DNA of 64,000 bases, taken from the NCBI GenBank assembly GCA_963969595.1, contig OZ018418.1:6391001-6455000 (forward strand), read 5' to 3'. A program made the translations under genes and the position numbers. Source of the DNA: Neckera pumila (Eukaryota; Streptophyta; Bryopsida; Hypnales; Neckeraceae). The notes under the pieces were generated by a model that ran no database searches, was not told the DNA's origin, and saw only the letters and a program-made list of their open reading frames with translations. Position 1 is the stretch's first letter. The number at the start of each line of letters is the position of its first letter. Below are positions 22,780-35,314 of this stretch, piece by piece.

Positions 22780-25700
22780 TTATTAAGAACCGGAACCGGA
22801 TTGAGATCTGGAATCATTTCAATATCAAGACTGGGTACCAGAATTCACGGGAAAGGTAACAGAACACCTATCAAGAGCTGGTTGAGCGGATGTAGGATCC
22901 AACGGCCATATCGGAGATTAGGACTGACCATTCAAACGTTTGGATTTTATGAGCACGCAAAAGGGTAACGGCTACCCTAATCCGGCGGCCGTTGATTTGA
23001 GGGAAGTTCTAGGGGTCCGAACTTCCATCCTCATTCTTACGTTTGAGTTTGGCTGGTGTTTGGAGTGCGAGTTAGTAAAGCTTTTGCATGCAGATGTGTC
23101 TGGAGAGGATAGAAATGTTTCCGTTCTTGGAGTGGAGGAAGCGGAAGAGGTTCTTACCAAACAGAAAACTGCTCGTAGTTCTTTGAGAGAGGCATCAGTT
23201 AAGTGGATTGTTAGCGGCTTGAGCAATGGTGAACGTTGAGGGCAGCCAATCAGGACAGCTCTAGTTTAAGACAATCTATTCGGACATTCCAAAGGATGAT
23301 GGAAAGTAGAATCAATTGGAGGAGGATCTGGGTCAGATTGAGGTCACCTCTTTTTTGAAGAAACCTTGGAGCTTGAGAGACAAACACATGATTGGCGAGC
23401 TCCTGAAGGGCTAGTCAAACAAGTGGGTGAAGATTGCTTGTGCTCTCTCCAACAAGTGGACGATCAAAGTGTGGAAGAGTGTATACAACTTTCCGCGCGC
23501 TGGAGAGGGATTGGCCTCGCGGTTAGATAGGCACACAAAAGGTAAATTCCTAAACCCTCCTCATGCCAAGGACGGATACACAGTTGCAGACAATAAGTCA
23601 CCCAAAGATAAGAGAGTGTTAGAATTCTTGGTCCCCATCCTGTAACCGGAACAGCCAAACCAGATTATAGTAATATAAGCCAACACCATATTGGCACGTT
23701 GAGTGGAGAGAGGAAGGTATTCTGGGCAGGAATTGTGAGAGAATTAGTCTAGAAGATGGTTGCCTCTCTAGGAGGTATGAAGGCGACTTCCATAGGACCT
23801 TTTCTATTTCACTTATACGACCATCTAGAGGTACTGAGGAAGACGGAGGAAGTGGTTCTAAAAGCAGCCTCCACAATGAGTAAACTTGACATTAGCCCCC
23901 CTCAGAAGAAAGAGAGTGAGAATAAGATGAAAGGAACGGATGAGGAATCCGAAAAAGGGTCATCAGCAAAGAAGCAAGAGTCTTTAGAGAAGATCCCATC
24001 CTCTAAGAAGAGAAAAGGGTCCCAGAGTGGTTTGAAGGGTTTTGAGGAACCAAAAGTTGAGAGAGAAGATCCTCTAGGGAAAATTATTGAGGACCTTGAA
24101 AAGATAAAGGAGGACTTGGATACTGAAAGGGGAGCAGTCAGGAAAATTTGTAGGCTGCTTGGTGGAATCAAAGTATCTGAGCTCGTAGACTCGGTAGAGG
24201 ATCCGATGCAACAGAAGGATACCGAGCAATGGAAAGAGCAATTTAAAGGACTGGCCAATGAGAATGAGTCACTTCGTCAGAGGTTAGACAAGAGTGAGGC
24301 AAAGAGTAGGAAAGTGCGGAAACTTTCCGCTAAGTCAAAAGAGACCCTCATGAGGGTCAAGAAGTTCATCCAGCATTCCGAGAACGTTCTCAACAAAGCC
24401 AAGTGCTTTGACGAGGAAGTCCACAAGGCTGGAGCAGAGTCCTTGGTCAAGGCTGTCCTGGTTTGTGTGGAGTACTTGGATAGTGAGGAGAAGATAATGT
24501 ATGACATTCAAGACGCTCTACAACAAGCGGGTCAGTTTCCGGACACGCTTGTGAAGTCAGGGAAGAGTGAGGAAGAGAAGACACCTGCCAAGGATCCTTC
24601 CAAGCAGAAGTTGGAAGGAGGTGAGGGTTCGGCACACGGATCCAAATCCAAGGGCAGGATCCAGAAGAAGAAGGATGAGTTCCGGATTCCGAAGAGCAAA
24701 GGCGCCAAACCCTCTTTGCAAAAGACAAGCAGGGTCAAGTTGAAGACCACATTCAAATAGGCACGGGAGGTATCTTCTGAGAGTTACTATATGAGGGAGG
24801 ATGAGTTGCCAGTCAATCAACAAAGGAGGATCCGGATCCGAGTCCAAGTCTCAACCTGATTTGGAAGAGGAAGAGGAAGAGGAATCTGACCTAGCCATGA
24901 TATGTTCGTTGAGCTTTCAAAGAGAAAACTTCCGCTAAGGGTAAGATAGTTAAGCCTTCAGCAGCAGGAAGCAGCCGCCAAGGAAGGGCGCATCCAAATC
25001 CAAGGAACCTTTTCTAAAGAAAGGTAGAAAGTAGAAAGTAGAAGTAGAAGTTCTTAGAATAGGCCTAGAAACAGTAGGCAGAAATTACAGTAAAGTATAG
25101 TTCAATTCAGTTAAGGAAAGTTAAGTTTTTGAGTGTTAGAAGATACTTGGCAAGTACTTTTTAGCTGTATGCACCTGGACTAAGGCTTTCCGGGTTTTTA
25201 GGATCTGAGATTCACATTTTGCGGATTGGATCGGTTGGTAGGAAAGTCAACTTAGAAGGATAAGGAATGACACTTGTCATTCCTTGGTCCTTTGCTTTTG
25301 TTTCTGGAGATCTTAAGGGTTTTCTTTGGTTGGTTATTTAGGGGTTGGAAGTTAGTTTCAACTTTGGGCAGTTTATACTCTTGTTTTCTATTTCAATCTT
25401 GCATAGAAAGCTTGGATTTCAACTCCATGAGTATTGGTCTAGAAAGTCCTGGTATTGTGTTGAGGGGTTAGGCGGTGCTTTTACCATTGCTGGTTCAAAT
25501 AGCTTGGTTGTGGAAATTTGAGAGGAGAAGTTACCCCCGGATTCTGTCTGAAGTCAGTTCCGGGAATTGAAGTGAGTTGGTTGAGATACCTTGTGTACTA
25601 GGAGTGAAGTTTAGTTGCTGCCGTTACTTGGAAACTTCTGTGGAAGATAGCTGCTCTTAGATTGGGTGCGTGTTGCAGGAAGCAGGCGTATGCTAATTGA

Positions 25701-25905
25701 CGTGTTGATGAGGTCCTCCTACATCTGGAAGTGAGTGATGTGCAAGTAATTAGGATCGCTTAGATCTAGTCACCAGATTCTGCCTTAAGGAATCGGGTTT
25801 GGATAGGTCTGTCGTTGTAATAAGCAAAGGTTGTGGGGGGTTCCTGAGTGACCTACTAGTTTGGATTGATTTCCGGATCAATTGTGACAAAGAATCCCCA
25901 TCCAA
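22780..25905 (+). mobile_element. Element C of the TGT...ACA family, ends missing
   Basis: CCGGAACCGG-rich DNA starts near 22785. The gene is at 23226-24760. A 3' region follows that still matches D up to TTCCTGAGTGACC and TTTCCGGATCAATTG (25837-25890; D at 38607-38640). The last ~400 bp of the family, including the 24-nt hairpin and terminus, is absent, and no 5' terminus could be placed. No target duplication is visible. Confidence 0.6.
23226..24760 (+). pseudogene. Gene of element C: YLFHLY-family protein, broken N-terminal half
   Basis: From the ATG at 23226 the frame reads FKTIYSDIPKDDG, FLKKPWSLRDKHMIGELL, GKFLNPPHAKDGY and LEFLVPIL. It has TAG stops at about 23262, 23307 and 23412, a TAA near 23643, then a frameshift near 23710. 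The second half is open for 334 codons (23756-24760). It contains GPFLFHLYDHLEVL, a charged Lys/Glu linker, coiled-coil heptads (KGLANENESLRQRLDKSEAK) and a basic C-terminus. The C-terminal half differs from that of B and D, so C represents another subfamily. Most stops are TAG in place of likely Gln codons. Confidence 0.65.
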
Positions 25906-26150
25906 AACATCATATTCATTTAAATGAGAGATTTATAACCTCCCAAAATAATATCACTCATTTTTAAACCAAGATTTGAAGTCAAGATGAAATATATTTA
26001 AGTTGATGGGAACTCATTTTTTTAGTTGTGAACTTTACATTCCATTAAAATGAAAATTTAAAGTAGTCACTGTGTCCCTTACAAATCATGGCTAACAATG
26101 ATCATATAGATTTTCTATATAAATGCATATTGTGTCCTTTGTTGAATACC
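25906..26150. other. AT-rich stretch, no feature
   Basis: Nothing recognised between element C and the SINE-like unit. Confidence 0.5.
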
Positions 26151-26154
26151 AAGT

Positions 26155-26335
26155 CATGAGCTGAATGGTTGGTTGTAAGAGTCTGTTTATCTCATTTAGG
26201 AAGTTCGGGTTTGATTCCCATTGAATCTGAATGAGCGGCTATGAGATATACATGACTTAATGCTGCTAAGTGAGCCTTGAGGCAGGAAAGTGGTAACAAC
26301 CAACCAGCCCCACCCCCCAAAATTGTGACAAGTGC
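26155..26335 (+). mobile_element. Possible tRNA-derived SINE
   Basis: GAATGGTTGGTTGTAAGAG (A-box-like) is followed at the right distance by GTTCGGGTTTGATTCCC (B-box-like), as in tRNA-headed SINEs. The following body ends in a C-rich segment near 26320. There is no paired copy in the window to confirm it. Confidence 0.35.
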
Positions 26336-26737
26336 TACATGTATAAACAAAATAAAAAGCGGTGTTCTCCACTATTAAGCCTTTGTACTCGTATTTTGTT
26401 CTTAAAAAACTTTATAAAGTGAATAAACAATGAAAATAATGTCAACATACATACAAGTAGATATGGTAATATGAAATATATTAAGTATTATGTATTAGTT
26501 CTCTTATTAAGCAAGGAACTTCATACAATAAAAAATCAAAATTCCAATACAAAACCACTAAATCAGATCAGAATGCTCCACTCTGTACTACATACTATAC
26601 AGCATGTGGCATAAAATCATATAAAATCAACTATGGTATGCTAACGCAAAATTAGGAAATACAACATCATATAAAAACTATAAAACAAAAGCTTCAACAC
26701 TACAAAGTATCTCTAGAGTACCTCGTACATCCTCAAT
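26336..26737. other. AT-rich stretch, no feature
   Basis: Nothing recognised. It lies downstream of the DUF7869-like gene. Confidence 0.5.
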
Positions 26738-29566
26738 CTAAAGGGGTCGAAGCCAAATTTTCTTTGATTATATCAATCTGGGCCCTTGGGATTTTAAGGA
26801 CACACTCTATTGTGTCCTTCTGGACCCTAGACTTCTATGCCGTCACTAGAGCCTTTGTATCCTGCCAAGTCGGATCTTTGGTCTCATTAACTTTCCAACA
26901 CAATCCTTTGATGGAGTCCCACGCAGTATAGAATTGCTAAACATTTTGGTCTTGTGACGTGGAATGAAAGTATTGTACCAATATAGAATTCAAATGCTCG
27001 GTGTTTGTAAATGGATCGGAGAAGGCTCTTGCAATCCATATAGGCTTTGTATCATCATCAACCGGTCAAAGAGCAAGAAAATACCCTTTGTAAACATCTT
27101 GTGCTACTCAAAAAGATGGTAATGGGCGATTGCGGCGTTGCCCTACAAAGGCGTCATCCTCAACAAATTCCTTGCAAACTTCACCATCTTCATCAAGTTC
27201 GTCCTCCTCCGTTGCTTTGATTTGCGAACAAGGCTAGAAGCCATCTTTCAACGCTTGGGACGGTTCAGTTGTGTCCTTCAAAGCTGCATTCACCGCCCGC
27301 CAATAGAACACCAAATGCTCAAACCGTCTTTGATACTCCCCACTTCCATCTTCATTACATAATGCCTCCCAATATTTGATGAATCCAGACAACCCCTTGT
27401 AAATGTTGTCCACGTTGCGCATTGGAAGGTGGGCAACGGGCAACAACTCTCCATGAGGCCACAGGCTCTGTCCTTCAGAATCCTCCCGCCACAACTTGAT
27501 TCCCCCACCTTCCTCTGGGAGCCAATCACTATCCGTGCAGTAATGCTTGTACTTCATGATGGGCACACCCGCGACATTCAGATAAAACTTGAATTGTTGC
27601 GCCTTTGTATGGCCACAAAGTGATTTGTCTCCATCCAAAAGCGAGCCTTCTATGAAGGCTTTGAAATTTGGCACCTCCTCAATAAGGTGAGGAATTGAAG
27701 GCACAGAATCAACATCCATGAAGGACTTCATGAGGGATGGGATGGTCGGGAAGTTTTCTTTCTTCAATTGCATACTCCATCTCCCAAACAACGCATCAAT
27801 GTCATCATGCATGTGACCAACTAGCATGAAATTCACATAAACCTCACTAAAGATCTTCTTAGCAACAAGAAGGGACCAAAACGCAAACACAAATCTATTC
27901 TTGTTGTCTCTTGTGGCATTGTCCATTTGAACATTGAGAACCAGCAAAAGGGGAGGCGCCAGAATTACAACTTTCAGAGTTGGCCAAAGCGATGACTTGC
28001 ACATATTAGCCCCTTGCAGTAATGTGCAAAATAAAGGAGCAGAGCCCCCTCCAACAAATAGATCTCAGGATGAATACTTTGGCGGCAATTCCAGGTCCCG
28101 CAACAGCTTTGCTAATGACCCCACCGTGTAGTTCAAGTCGTGCGGAAAGATATCAAGACCGTAATGCGCATAATGCACATCACCGTAACTGTGAGCAATC
28201 ATTCCCGTTACAAACACTGGCAACTTCATGAGTCCGTCAAGCTGCTTGCTCTTGTGCAAGAAGACAAGGAAAGCCGTTTTTGCATGATCCATTTTGTCAT
28301 GCATGATCATCAAGCACTCGTGAGGGTAGGCAGTCGACCTATAGCGATTTGCATAATACTGGTCTCAGTGTGCCCGAGCTATAGCCAAATGTTTCTTTAA
28401 GAGATGGATCCATTTATGTTGTAAGGCACCAACAACGGTTCTCCTCAGAGTCTGCAACCTATCACATTTTGAGCATTGTGCAATATTGTCTCCGGGCTTC
28501 TTGGCACCGTATTTAGGGAAGTTCAACTTCTCGATCTTGTTGATATTAGAAGCTGAGACTTTCTTCAATCCAAACACAGCATTTGTCGTATTGACCTCGG
28601 GAATAGTCTCCTTCCATGTGAACGTCGCCGGTAACACCATAGACACCACTTTCTCTCCAGAAGGAAGAATATGCATGTGATGTGGCATATGGTCCGCCGA
28701 CTTCTCCGCACGCACTTAAATTTTGCGTTTGCCTGCAACGTATGTTTTTGAGGCTTCAATGTCCCCAAATTACTGTGACGCTGAGCCTGTACACCTTTGG
28801 CAACGTACCCTTGAAAACAAGGAAAGGTGGATTCCGGAATGCCCAAAATATGCCTCCATGCCGCCAAACAAACGTCAATCCCATCGACAGTGACTACCCT
28901 CTTGCCTTCACCGTTTCGATGGATCTGTCAATGTACATCCAACTTTATGTTGTACCAGAATTTGAATGTGGAGTTCTGATACATCCATTCTCAGAATGCC
29001 CGAATCTTCTTCCTTGGAATAGACTGAACACAATTTTTCGAGCAATAAGTTTGGCTCGAAATAGAATTGATCAACACTTGCGTGAGCAATGTCTTAACCT
29101 TCACACAAGTCTGTGGAGGAGGAGTTCTGACAACACTTGCATATGGTCTGGTCCTTGAGGAGGACGGCTGCAGCATGCTTGTTTGTCGACGGTTGTAATT
29201 GTCACAAACTCCATGATCCCGGAGACTTGCCCCATTCAAGTGCACAAGATGAATGGGCCAGGCGCGGAGAGAGTATCTCCATTCATCCAGAACCTCCGCA
29301 GCAAGCAGAGACTTTGAGATTTGGACCACAATAAGGGAATCTCCAAGGGGACCTTCAACACCTATGACAAGGTCTAAGTTCACGCTGTGACAAATTCCCT
29401 CTGCCACTAGAACACCGGCCGCGTTGTGCAGCGTCACAACCTTCGTGATCCACAGACATTACAGGATGCCTTCACAATTAGGAATATCCACAACTTCTTT
29501 AAGAACATCGTGATCGTCGTCTTCATCAAAGGAGTAATCTGGTATAGGAAGACCTGATGACACCAT
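26738..29566 (-). pseudogene. Decayed DUF7869-like gene
   Basis: A likely start is the ATG at 29566 (MVSSGLPIPDYSFDEDDD). Fragments follow: TPPPQTCVKVKTLL, a C...NCVQ.IPR.KI motif near 29030, and AAWRHILGIPESTF (28867). After a frameshift near 28720 one frame runs from 28715 to about 26740. This frame has DNIAQCSKCDRLQTLRR (Cys pair), LMIMHDKMDHAKTAF, VQMDNATRDNKNRFV, LVGHMHDDIDALFGRWS, LIEEVPNFKAF and GHTKAQQFKFY. A further segment (QFYTAWDSIKGLCWKV) lies beyond the TAG at 27234. Interrupting codons are TGA (28365, 28065) and several TAG/TGA after 27234. The GH-x-HDDIDA and QxDN signatures are those of the DUF7869 family, from memory. Function is unknown to me. Conserved Asp/His could be metal ligands, which would fit a nuclease or transposase, but this is speculation. 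Confidence 0.75.
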
Positions 29567-29616
29567 AATGTCTGCACAAGCAACAGAGGATGATCAGAAC
29601 AAAAACATAAACAAGC

Positions 29617-30341
29617 TTCAACTTGAGTTGACTTGAATAAGTTCTACAAAATGACTATAGAATGAAAAACATTCATATATGAGAAACCAAAGGGTATCAA
29701 TAATAAAACCATAACAGTACAACAGGTTCAGAATCCACGTCTACTAGGATGTTTAGCACGTATCAAGACAATCAACTCGAACCGAGTTGAACAAGTCTAG
29801 ATGTATAATCTAGTCTATACCGTACACAAACAAGAGCACAAGTTGCTACCAGCCATTGTTCAAGTTGAGTCGACTTGAATTATGAGAACTCTAACAGAAC
29901 TAATGTTGAAATAATAATATGGTTGTCTAGTAACACAGAAAAGCATATCAGATTATACTGCCATTAGATATTTGGAATACAGATACTAAAAAAATCCCTC
30001 ACGAGGACATTCAACTCGCATTGAGTTGAAGAGACTGCGCTGATTGTAGGTCTACTTAGTGGTTCCTCATGCTGGTATCAAGTCGGTTTGAGTTGATTAG
30101 CAATAATTTCATGTCTACAAGCATCATCTAGATATCAGAGTAGATCTTATCTCTTCAACTCGACTCGAGTTGAATAAGTTGTTCCTGTATCAAATATTCC
30201 AATATCAGCTAATCCTATATAAGTATTCACCTATATCAGTTATTCCTGTTTAAATATTCAACTTGGCTCAAGTTGAAGGGACTAGTTTATTATTCATATA
30301 TCTCGTTCATCTCTGATACATTTAAGTCAAATTGAGTTGAT
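29617..30341. repeat. Cluster of eight 21-bp palindromic motifs upstream of the DUF7869-like gene
   Basis: Starts at about 29617, 29771, 29859, 30010, 30077, 30154, 30257 and 30321. Each is about 21 bp, with arms TTCAA(G/C)TYGA... and ...YRA(G/C)TTGAA. The copy at 30154 pairs TTCAACTCGA with TCGAGTTGAA. The spacers (43-134 bp) are unrelated to each other. The cluster begins 51 bp upstream of the likely ATG. The same motif is clustered at the 5' side and in introns of G2. Confidence 0.8.
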
Positions 30342-31510
30342 TATATATTAGAAGGTACACTTATAGAGCATTCTAGGATTTATGGCATAAAAATCGGGAG
30401 CATTTGCCGATCATCCATTCCCACAATCAGAAAATGATACTGGTACTGAATCATATGGGAGTCATAATTCTCAAATTGACATTATAAAAAACACCCATCA
30501 CTATATGAAATGCGATTGAACATTCACTGTAAAATTGTCAAAAACGCAACATAATTGAAATTATGTGTCCTGCAAAAGCAATGGGCAACATTGTAATGCA
30601 CTAATAGTAAAGCCGGTCAAAGATATTCAAAACATGCAATTGCTGGGGTTATGCATCTTAATGTCAATAGTGCCTTCCGAAGAGCCTACGATCCTAAGAG
30701 GCAACAGAAATCACAAAATTGCTTCGTTCGGATACCAAATTCGTGTAACTCAAGGACAACTGCTCAAATAACATCAACTTTACAAAAGAGAAGAGTCCAC
30801 TAAACGCAAGTGCAAGATCGTATTGACAGAAGAGCGCACTAGTAAAGCATGGAGTGAGTACCAAAAAAAGAAATGCTTGTACAAGATCGCACTGGACTAT
30901 CACACAACGGCGGAAATAGAGTGGATGGCCAAGTATCGGTCCGCCTCCGCAACAAACGAAAGCCGAAGAAATGAGCTTCGGATTGCATTGATTGACAGGA
31001 GAGAGGCAGAAACAAGGCAGCAAAAATCGCAGCGGGACAGCGTGAAAAGTACCGCGGGAATTTTAGATGGAACTCCCGCGGGAATTTGAAACGGAACTCC
31101 ATGACCACACCGTCAAAAAAGATCCGCGCAAAATTTGGGGGGAATTCACTGAATCTATACAGTCTTTAGATTTTCCTTGTACTCTATTACTATTGAAAAG
31201 GTTGGTAGACAGATCAGCAAAAGAATGAAGGACCGGCTAAAGGCGCGGAGTTTTTGAGAAAATCCAAAGTCAACGTACATAAATGGGGTGCACGCTTTAT
31301 TTTCTAGCTTTTACAAATGATAACATTTAATAGGGGCGGTTTAGGAACTGCCACGTCCAGAACTAATGTTAGAATCTCCAATGTGAAAACAAGTGTCATA
31401 ACTTTTTCAGATTTTCTGAGATAGATTTCATATCATACCAATATTTCCAAACAAATGAACAATGCATTAAAAAAGAAAAATAACAAAAACAGCGAAGCTT
31501 TCAAGACTCA
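30342..31510. other. Stretch without recognised gene
   Basis: An 88-codon open frame at 30823-31089 (Lys/Arg/Glu-rich, EIEWMAKYRS) has some coding look, but no homologue is recognised and the frame is closed on both sides. GCGGGAATTT-type short repeats lie near 31050-31090. Confidence 0.35.
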
Positions 31511-31517
31511 TATTATT

Positions 31518-31615
31518 TGGGTTTAGGGTTTAGGGTTTAGGATTTACGGTTCTTGGGGTTTGGGATTTAGGGTTCACGGTTCACGGTTCACGATTCCAGG
31601 TTCAGGGTTCAAGGA
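31518..31615. repeat. Interstitial telomere-like TTTAGGG and degenerate GGTTCACGGTTCA repeats
   Basis: GGGTTTAGGGTTTAGGG grades into GGTTCACGGTTCACG and CCAGGTTCAGGG. Plant telomere-type relic. Confidence 0.6.
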
Positions 31616-32329
31616 TTTTTTACACATGGACTATTTGAATAAAAAATTTGGGGTTCAAGGTTTGGATTAGTAAGTAATGTCCCACAGCTAAATGAACATT
31701 AAAAGTAATTTTGAATTTCTTTGGTTAATAGAAAAATTCGAATTAAAATTCTTTTAGGGTTTTAGATCCAAATGCCATCAGAAAAAAGCTTGTACACCCC
31801 TCTTTATTGATGGCTTTCCAACATTACTACAAAAGAAAAATTGAGTGCTTCATGCCGTCTCCACAATTGAAATAAAAATAAAAGTACATCTCTAATTTTG
31901 TTCATCCAAGAAGTTCATGCTAGGAACTTACATGTAGTTCATGTGTTAGCAACTTACATTTAGTTTGTGTGTTATCCTAAGGGGATAAATTTTTCTCGCC
32001 TCATCCACATACTATGTAACTTTAAGGCCCCCAACTTGCAAGGTTACTTAATGGAAATTGTACTTGAAATATTTTTTTCTTTTAATTTGGAAGTTCTAAT
32101 TATTCTAAAGTTGAAAAACCAATTGGCATGCTAAATTCATGCTTCATTGGGTTTATGAAAAAAAAATTGAAATGAAGTGAATTATCTTCTAAGGAACCAC
32201 CAAAACTCATAGAATATATTTGTAAATTTTTTCTTAAAACATAGAACATGTAAGTATTCCAAAGAATACTAATCCATTAGTTTTATGGTTTTATAATATT
32301 TTAATTTCTTTGCTATAAGAATGACAAGA

Positions 32330-34650
32330 AATAAATTCTAAACCATGTACTGGACTTTTTGGACTTCAAGCTCTAAAACTTATAGAATTCGTACAAGAAA
32401 GAATTAGCATTTAAAACGTACAAGTTGTGAACATTCATAGCATCAATTTCAAATTTATAGGCGCATGAAATTTACGCTTTTTTTTTCTTAATCTACTAGT
32501 AAGTAACCCAAATTTCATGGATCCTACCATGTATTTCATAGAATAATTATTTCCAAAATTAAAAAAAAAATGCATGTTGGAATGGGAAAAAAATTGTAGT
32601 TACCAATAATGAACATTGAAAGAATCACTTTGGATTTCATTGGTGCATTAAAGTTACAATATCTTTTCTCTAATCTACTATGATATCTCCCAAATTCAAA
32701 AATTAGTGCACGTTGGAAACCTAGAATGAGTACAAAAATTGAACAGGTTTTGAATATTTAGAACATTCCATTAGAATCCAGAGTCACCTGCATCAAATTT
32801 ACGCTTGAATGTCCTTATTTAATCCACTGTATAATCCAAAACCCATGGGTCATGCCCTGTAATTTTTGAACTTGTACTTCTTATATTTAAAAATTAAAGC
32901 ACAATTGTATGGGAAAAAAGTTGTACAAGTTGTAAACATTGAAAAAATCACTTTGTAACTCATCATGGTTGCATTAAAGTTACGCTTCATTGTTTTAAAT
33001 CCATGATGTAATTCAAAATCCGTAAGTGTTGCCCTGTATTTTATAGAATTAATAACTTAAATTTTAAAAATTATTGCACGCTGGAATGAAAAAAAACTTG
33101 TGCAAGTTGTAAACATTGAGAGAATCACTTTGGATTTCATAAGCGCATGAAAGTTACACTTGATTTTTTTAAATCTACGACGTAACTTGAAAATCTTGGG
33201 TATAGCCCTGTATTTTATAGAACTGGTAACTATTAAATTAAAAAAATTAGACCACATTGGAATGGAAATAAATTGTACAAGTTGTAAACATTGAAAGAAT
33301 CACTTTGGAATTTGTAGGCGCATGAATGTTACGCTTGTTTATTTTAAATCTACAAAGTAACTTAAAAATCATGGATCCTGCCTTGTATTTTATAGAACTG
33401 GTAACTCTTAAATTTAAAAATTAGTGCATGTTGGAATGGAGAATAAATTGTACAAGTTGTACATGTTGAAAGAATCACTTTGAATATCATGGGTGAATTA
33501 AAATTACGCTTGATTTTCTTAAATCTACTACATAACTTACAATTCATGGATCTTGTCCAATTTATAGAATTGGTACTTCTTAAATTTAAAAATTAGTGCA
33601 CATTGGAATGGGAAAAAAATTGTACAAGTTGTAAACATTGAGAGAATCACTTTGGAATTCTTGGGCATATATAAGTTATGCTTTTTAAAAAAAAATCTAC
33701 TATGTAACTTGAAAATATTGGGTCCTACCTGGTATTTCATAGAATTGGTATTTCTTAATTTTAAAAATTGGAGCACAATTGAATGGGAAAATTATTTTAC
33801 AAGTTGTAAACATTGAGAGAAGCACTTTGGAATTCATGGGTGCTTGAATGTTACGCTTGATTTTTTTAAATCTATGGTGTAACTTAAAAATCATGGGTAC
33901 TCCCATGTATTTTATAGAATTAGTACTTCTTAAATTAGAAATTAGTGCACGTTGCAATGGAAAAAAAGTTGTACAAATTATAAACATTGAGAGAATCACT
34001 TTGGAATTTATGGGCGCATGAAAGTTACGCTTGATTTTTTAAAATCTATGACGTAATTTACAATTCATGGGTATAGCCTTGTATTTTATAGAGCTAGTAA
34101 CTCTTAAATTTTTTTTAAATTAGACCACGTTGGAATTAGGAATAAATAGGACAAGTTGTGCGTGTTGAAAGAATCACTTTGAAACTCACGGGTGAATTAA
34201 AATTATACTTGATTTTCTTAAATCTACTACGTAACTTACAATTTATGGGTCCTGTCCAATATTTTATAGAATTAGTACTTCTTAATTTTTAAGAGAAGAA
34301 CAGTACTGAATGGGAAAAAATTTGTACAAGTTGTAAAGATTGAAAGAATCACTTTGGAATTTATGGGTGCATGAATTTAATGCTTGATTATTTTAAATCT
34401 ACAACATTATTTTAAAATCATGGGTCCTGCCCTGTATTTCATAGAGTTGGTAAGTCTTAAATCTAAAAATTAGTGCACGTTGCAATGGGAAAAAAGTTGT
34501 ACAAATTGTAAACATTGAGAGAATCACTTTAAAATTCTTGGGCGTATAAAAGTTACGCTTGGTTTTTTTATATCTACTGCGTAACTTACAATTCATGGGT
34601 CCTGCCTTGAATTTTATAGAATTAGTATCTCTAAAATTTGAAAAACAATG
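32330..34650 (+). repeat. ~176-bp satellite array, about 13 units, plus orientation
   Basis: The motif ATTGAGAGAATCACTTTGG recurs at about 33114, 33291, 33467, 33637, 33813, 33989, 34166, 34343 and 34516, with diverged units back to about 32400. Units share AAAATTGTACAAGTTGTAAAC, GGCGCATGAAAGTTACGCTT, AATCTACGACGTAACTT and CCTGTATTTTATAGAATTGG. It is alignable in motif order and spacing with the arrays at 6530-9200. Short open frames here are repeat translations. Confidence 0.88.
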
Positions 34651-34652
34651 TA

Positions 34653-34815
34653 TAGGAAGAACGGGAGGATAATACCGGGAGGGGGGTATTTTTTTCACAG
34701 TGTAACTTCACCTCCCCAAAATCTTACTTAAAATAAAAATTTCAGGCTAGGGGGGCGTAGTTACACGTTGAAAAAAATATCCCCCCTTCTCGATATCGAC
34801 CTCCTGTTCTTCCTA
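34653..34815. mobile_element. Small MITE with long terminal inverted repeats
   Basis: The left end AGGAAGAACGGGAGG...GGGGGTATTTTTTTCA...GTGTAACT pairs with the right end AGTTACACG...ATATCCCCCC...CCTCCTGTTCTTCCT. The imperfect arms are about 60 bp around a ~40-bp centre. TA or TAT flanks both sides, as for Stowaway/Tc1-mariner MITEs, though the exact duplication is ambiguous. It lies in the satellite array, 9 bp before element D. Confidence 0.75.
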
Positions 34816-34818
34816 TTA

Positions 34819-34823
34819 TGCAT
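34819..34823. repeat. 5-bp target-site duplication, left of D (TGCAT)
   Basis: Identical TGCAT follows the element at 39030-39034. Confidence 0.8.
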
Positions 34824-35136
34824 TGTGGGAGCACGCAATGTCATTATTTAGAAATCCGGATTAGTTTAGGATCAATTCCGTAAATATTTTTGAAATTTTG
34901 TAGTAGTGGAACCTTGAACCGGAACTTTTAGTAGAAACTAGGTAGCCCGAAAGTTCCGGCTCACAAAAGTTTGTACAAGGAATAAGGGACGGACTTTTAC
35001 CGGATCCGGAAACCGGAAGGAGATCCGGATTCCGGCAAACCTACAAACTAGGGGTCCGGCCTAGGGAAACTAGGGATCCGTTTGAAAAAGGCGATGCATT
35101 AAATGACCGAACCAACGGGTGTCGATCACTGGCCGG

Positions 35137-35148
35137 GTACTTAAACGG
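35137..35148 (+). promoter_or_regulatory. Possible core promoter of element D
   Basis: GTACTTAAACGG corresponds in position to TACTTAAG in B and to the TATA box in A. It is about 175 bp before the ATG and is followed by a TTCTCATTCTTCTC initiator-like tract. Confidence 0.4.
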
Positions 35149-35314
35149 ATCATCTTCTCATTCTTCTCATTCTTCTCCCTCTTTCTTCCGCTCGAGGAGG
35201 TGTGTGTTTGCAGGTTTGGAGCGTGTTTTCTCTTAGAAGAGTGAAAGAGTGGTGAGTTAGGCCGGATAGGGAGAGAAGGAAAGAAGGGTGCCGATTGCAC
35301 CGGATTAGAGTTCA

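Noticed and set aside
22940..23239. 99-codon open frame before the gene of element C
   Set aside because: It lies in the position of the untranslated leader of B and D and out of frame with the conserved N-terminus starting at 23226.
26155..26235. A functional tRNA gene
   Set aside because: A- and B-box-like segments exist, but no acceptor stem or proper anticodon arm can be drawn, so a SINE head is the better reading.
29617..30341. CRISPR array reading of the evenly spaced palindromes
   Set aside because: Spacing is irregular, repeats vary, no cas genes exist, and the DNA is from a plant nucleus.
30823..31089. 88-codon open frame as a gene
   Set aside because: Charged, low-complexity product with no homologue recognised and no flanking exon evidence.
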